Source: CAZYXZ01 sp964651395 | Lineage (GTDB): Bacteria; Actinomycetota; Actinomycetes; BP-191 | Length of the DNA: 38,453 bases | Reading direction: 5' to 3' | NCBI GenBank assembly: GCA_964651395.1 | Contig: CAZYXZ010000023.1 | Span: forward strand, 1 to 38,453 | In this document: in pieces, positions 35,609 through 38,453 of the stretch | How positions within the stretch are numbered: position 1 is the stretch's first letter | Layout: the number at the start of each line of letters is the position of its first letter | Translations under genes and position numbers: made by a program | Notes under the pieces: model-generated | Databases searched by the model: none | What the model was told of the DNA's origin: nothing | Seen by the model: only the letters and a program-made list of their open reading frames with translations

Positions 35609-38130
35609 GGAGCGGCGACGGGCGGGGCGAGCTCGACCTTGAGCTGCGGCTCGCCCTCGACGATCTGCAGGTCGCCGATGACTCCCGCGCTGCGCAGGTC
35701 CCCCGCGGCCTGGGAGAGCAATGCCGTGGTCCGCGCGTCGCCGCTGACCAGCACGAAGTCGACCGGCGCGCGCATCGAGACCTTCGCCGTGCTCTTGGCC
35801 TTGCGCACCTCGGTCAGGATCTCGGCCGTCTTCGTGAGCATCTCGGGGTCGCCGTCGCCGGCCAGCTCACGCAGCTCCGCGGCGTCCGGCCACGGCGCGC
35901 GATGGACCGACCCCTCCTGCCACCACGACCAGACCTCCTCGGTGGCGAACGGCAGGAACGGCGCGAACAGCCGGAGCAGCGCCGACAGCGCCACCCGCAG
36001 GGTGTACGTCGTGGAGTCGCCCGCCGTACCGCCGGCGTAGGCCCGGTCCTTCACGAGCTCGACGTAGTCGTCGCAGAACGACCAGAAGAAGCTCTCGGTC
36101 AGCTCGAGGGCGCGCGCCGCGTCGTAGCCCTCGAACGCCCGCGTCGCCTCGCCGACCACCGCGGCCAGCTGCGCGAGCAACGACCGGTCGAGGGGCTCGA
36201 TGCTGCTACCGACGGTCCCGCTCGGCGAGGGGAAGCCGAGGGTGAACTTGGAGGCGTTAAGCAGCTTGATGGCCAGGCGACGGCCGACCTTCATCTGGCC
36301 CTCGTCGTACGCCGTGTCGGTGCCCAGGCGCGCACTCGCCGCCCAGTAGCGCACGGCGTCCGAGCCGTACTGCTCGAGCAGGCCCATGGGCGTCACGACG
36401 TTGCCCTTGGACTTCGACATCTTCTTGCGGTCCGGGTCGAGGATCCATCCGGAGATCGCGGCGTCGGTCCAGGGCAGCGAGTCGTGCTCGAGGTGCGCGC
36501 GCACGACGGTGGCGAACAGCCACGTGCGGATGATCTCGTGCGCCTGGGGGCGCAGGTCCATGGGGAACAGGCCGGCGAACAGCTCCGGGTCGTCGACCCA
36601 TCCGCCGGCGATCTGCGGTGACAGCGAGGACGTCGCCCAGGTGTCCATGACGTCGGGGTCGGCGACGAACCCGCCCGGCTGGTCCCGCTGCTCCGCGGTG
36701 TAGCCCGCGGGCACGTCGGAGGACGGGTCGACCGGCAGGTCGGCGGCATCGGGCACGATCGGGTGGTCGTAGTCCGGCTCGCCCGCGGCGTCGACCGGGT
36801 ACCACGCGGGGATCGGCACGCCGAAGAAGCGCTGCCGGCTGATCAGCCAGTCGCCGGTCAGGCCGCCGACCCAGTTGTCGTAGCGCGCCTTCATGTGCGG
36901 CGGGTGCCACCGCAGCTCGGCGCCGCGGGCCAGCAGCTGCTCGCGCAGCGCCTGGTCGCGGCCGCCGTTGCGGATGTACCACTGCCGGCTGGTGACGATC
37001 TCGAGCGGCCGGTCCCCCCGCTCGTAGAACTTCACCGGATGGGTGATCGGCTTGGGGTCGCCGACGAGCGCACCGCTGTCCCGCAGCAGCTCGACGATGC
37101 GCGCCTGCGCCTGCTTCGCGGTCTTCCCGGAGAGCTCGCGCCACTCCTCGTTGTCGGGTACGTCGGCCGGCGGCGTCGCCACGACGCGCCCGTCGCGGCC
37201 GATGATGCTGCGCACCGGCAGGTCGAGCTCGCGCCACCACGTCACGTCCGTCGTGTCGCCGAACGTGCAGATCATCGCGATGCCCGAGCCCTTCTCGGGA
37301 TCGGCCAGCTCGTGCGCCAGCACCGGCACTTCGACCCCGAAGAGCGGCGTGCGGACCGTCGTACCGAAGCGCTCGCGGTAGCGCTCGTCCTCCGGGTGCG
37401 CCACGAGAGCGACGCAGGCCGGGATCAGCTCGGGACGGGTGGTCTCGATGGCGATGTCGTCGAACATGATCCGGTTGAAGAAGCCGGGCTGCTCGCGATC
37501 CTCGAGCTCGGCCTGCGCGACCGCGGTGCGGAAGTCGACGTCCCACAGCGTCGGCGCCTCGGTCGAGTACGCCTCGCCGCGCTCGAGGTTGCGCAGGAAG
37601 GCCAGCTGCGACGTGCGGCGCGAGGCTTCGTTGATCGTGGTGTACGTCTGCGTCCAGTCGACGGAGAGGCCGAGCCGGCGGAACAGCGCCTCGAAGGCCT
37701 GCTCGTCCTCGGCGGTGAGCCGCTCGCAGAGCGCCACGAAGTTGCGTCGGCTGATGGCCAGGGGCGGCTTGGGTGGCTCGGTGGGCGGCTCGAAGTCCGG
37801 GTCGTAGGGCACGGACGGGTCGCAGCGGACCCCGTAGTAGTTCTGCACCCGGCGCTCGGTCGGCAGGCCGTTGTCGTCCCAGCCCATCGGGTAGAAGACG
37901 GTCTTGCCGATCATGCGCTGGTAGCGCGCCGTCAGGTCGGTCTGCGTGAACGAGAAGACGTGTCCCACGTGCAGGGAGCCGCTCACCGTGGGCGGTGGCG
38001 TGTCGATCGCGTAGACGCGCGCACGGTCAGCCGTACGGTCGAACCGGTACGTGCCCGCCGCCTCCCAGCGCTCGGACCAGACCGGCTCGAGTCCGTCGAG
38101 CGACGGCTTCTCGGGCACCTCACGGATCAT
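35605..38130 (-). CDS. valS: Valyl-tRNA synthetase, archaeal-type
   Basis: This 841-residue class I synthetase charges tRNA-Val. The HIGH box is HVGH at 54-57 (DTPPPTVSGSLHVGH) and the KMSKS box KMSKS at 570-574. Editing-domain motifs are ATTRPE-like ETTRPELIPACVALV and ICTFGDTTDVTWW. Stretches such as GWDDNGLPTERRVQNYYG, the ICTFGD block and DTWATSSLSP are those of the archaeal/Rickettsia form, not the Streptomyces/Mycobacterium form with GTDHAGIATQ. The ATG at 38130 has AGGA eight bases upstream; the frame could extend to 38211 but without such a site. folC starts in its stop codon. Confidence 0.95.
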   Translation of the reverse strand: MIREVPEKPSLDGLEPVWSERWEAAGTYRFDRTADRARVYAIDTPPPTVSGSLHVGHVFSFTQTDLTARYQRMIGKTVFYPMGWDDNGLPTERRVQNYYGVRCDPSVPYDPDFEPPTEPPKPPLAISRRNFVALCERLTAEDEQAFEALFRRLGLSVDWTQTYTTINEASRRTSQLAFLRNLERGEAYSTEAPTLWDVDFRTAVAQAELEDREQPGFFNRIMFDDIAIETTRPELIPACVALVAHPEDERYRERFGTTVRTPLFGVEVPVLAHELADPEKGSGIAMICTFGDTTDVTWWRELDLPVRSIIGRDGRVVATPPADVPDNEEWRELSGKTAKQAQARIVELLRDSGALVGDPKPITHPVKFYERGDRPLEIVTSRQWYIRNGGRDQALREQLLARGAELRWHPPHMKARYDNWVGGLTGDWLISRQRFFGVPIPAWYPVDAAGEPDYDHPIVPDAADLPVDPSSDVPAGYTAEQRDQPGGFVADPDVMDTWATSSLSPQIAGGWVDDPELFAGLFPMDLRPQAHEIIRTWLFATVVRAHLEHDSLPWTDAAISGWILDPDRKKMSKSKGNVVTPMGLLEQYGSDAVRYWAASARLGTDTAYDEGQMKVGRRLAIKLLNASKFTLGFPSPSGTVGSSIEPLDRSLLAQLAAVVGEATRAFEGYDAARALELTESFFWSFCDDYVELVKDRAYAGGTAGDSTTYTLRVALSALLRLFAPFLPFATEEVWSWWQEGSVHRAPWPDAAELRELAGDGDPEMLTKTAEILTEVRKAKSTAKVSMRAPVDFVLVSGDARTTALLSQAAGDLRSAGVIGDLQIVEGEPQLKVELAPPVAAP

Positions 38131-38257
38131 GGGGCGCATCCTACGGACCGCGTCCGCACGGCCGAATCGAGTTCGCGGGCCGTGACCGATGGCCGGTCGG
38201 TGTGTGACCATCGTCCGAACAGCCGTGGGGGTGCGGCTTCGTGGCTAGGGGTGGGCC
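38131..38257. promoter_or_regulatory. Divergent intergenic region between valS and the right-edge gene
   Basis: These 127 bases separate two genes that diverge, so promoters for both are expected. I see CGATGG and CCATCG in opposite orientation (about 38187-38212) and an AGGGG ribosome site at 38247-38251 for the plus-strand gene. I see no T-box leader or clear -35/-10 pair. Confidence 0.35.
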
Positions 38258-38453
38258 ATGGCACGCAAGGGATCTGTGAAGGACGCCGGGAGCTCGCTCG
38301 ACCCGATGCGCCACGCCTGGGGGCCCGCCGGGCCACCGGTCGCAGCCGGCACGCTGCCGACCGTCTTCGAGCCGCCGCCGGCCGCCTACGACCCGCCGCC
38401 GCAGTACGCGCCACCGCCCCCGCCGCCCGCGCAGTACGCGCCACCGCCGCCGC
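38258..38453 (+). CDS. Proline-rich protein, N-terminal part (cut by window edge)
   Basis: An ATG at 38258 with AGGGG upstream opens a frame with no stop for 65 codons to the window end. It starts MARKGSVKDAGSSLDPMRHA and soon becomes Pro/Tyr/Gln-rich, with QYAPPPPPPA repeated. The bases CAGTACGCGCCACCGCC at 38402-38418 recur at 38432-38448, a 30-base period. Such tails often precede membrane helices in actinobacterial proteins, but the rest is missing, so no function is assigned. Confidence 0.6.
   Translation, partial: MARKGSVKDAGSSLDPMRHAWGPAGPPVAAGTLPTVFEPPPAAYDPPPQYAPPPPPPAQYAPPPP

Overview
The window is high-GC DNA with dense, mostly single-strand gene packing. It carries a gene set typical of Actinomycetota (actinobacterial core genes with GTG/TTG starts). 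The order comEC-comEA / degV / leuS / octT-like / gpgP-like / rsfS / nadD / VWA-MoxR / proA-proB-obgE-rpmA-rplU / rne is close to the Mycobacterium tuberculosis Rv2413c-Rv2448c neighbourhood. The block rne ... rodA-mrdA-mreD-mreC-mreB-ndk-folC-valS is the arrangement known from Streptomyces and relatives. An MreBCD/RodA/PBP2 set argues against a mycobacterium and points to a Streptomyces-, Frankia-, Kineosporia- or Nocardioides-like actinomycete. I cannot name the genus.

Layout. All genes lie on the minus strand except an M14 carboxypeptidase (2615-5368) and a gene cut by the right edge (38258-end). Left part (1-2526): DNA uptake (comEA, start of comEC), phospholipid synthesis (plsY) and a DegV fatty-acid-binding protein. 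A sortase-anchored M14 peptidase then interrupts the core order, with leuS converging on it. 7844-11511: an OctT-like SGNH acyltransferase, a GpgP-like phosphatase, ribosome silencing factor RsfS, a divergent LCP protein and NadD. 11563-17537: a block of signalling and chaperone-like genes, namely a VWA protein with its MoxR ATPase, a single-domain cyclic-nucleotide-binding protein, a membrane GGDEF-EAL protein and a Crp-type regulator. 17534-22510: proline synthesis (proA, proB), Obg GTPase, ribosomal proteins L27 and L21 and an unrecognised gene. 22513-27787: RNase E/G with its two constant companions, a DUF2344 protein and a B12-type radical SAM protein. 27818-33766: the rod-shape/lateral wall operon mreB-mreC-mreD-mrdA-rodA. 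33870-38130: ndk, folC and valS.

Many neighbours are joined by ATGA/GTGA stop-start overlaps, so translation is probably coupled. Intergenic gaps are short; none exceeds 150 bases. I see no tRNA, rRNA, CRISPR array, insertion sequence or phage gene.

The main irregularities are: rodA broken by what looks like one missing G; folC broken near its 3' end by an apparent small out-of-frame deletion; a Crp-type gene whose only plausible start is a CTG overlapping the proA stop; a valyl-tRNA synthetase of the archaeal type; and several strong hairpins in short leaders (rsfS, moxR, upstream of the cNMP protein, rne, rplU). I found no clearly new multi-gene system. The best candidate for unexplored biology is the cNMP / c-di-GMP / MoxR-VWA block at 11563-17537.
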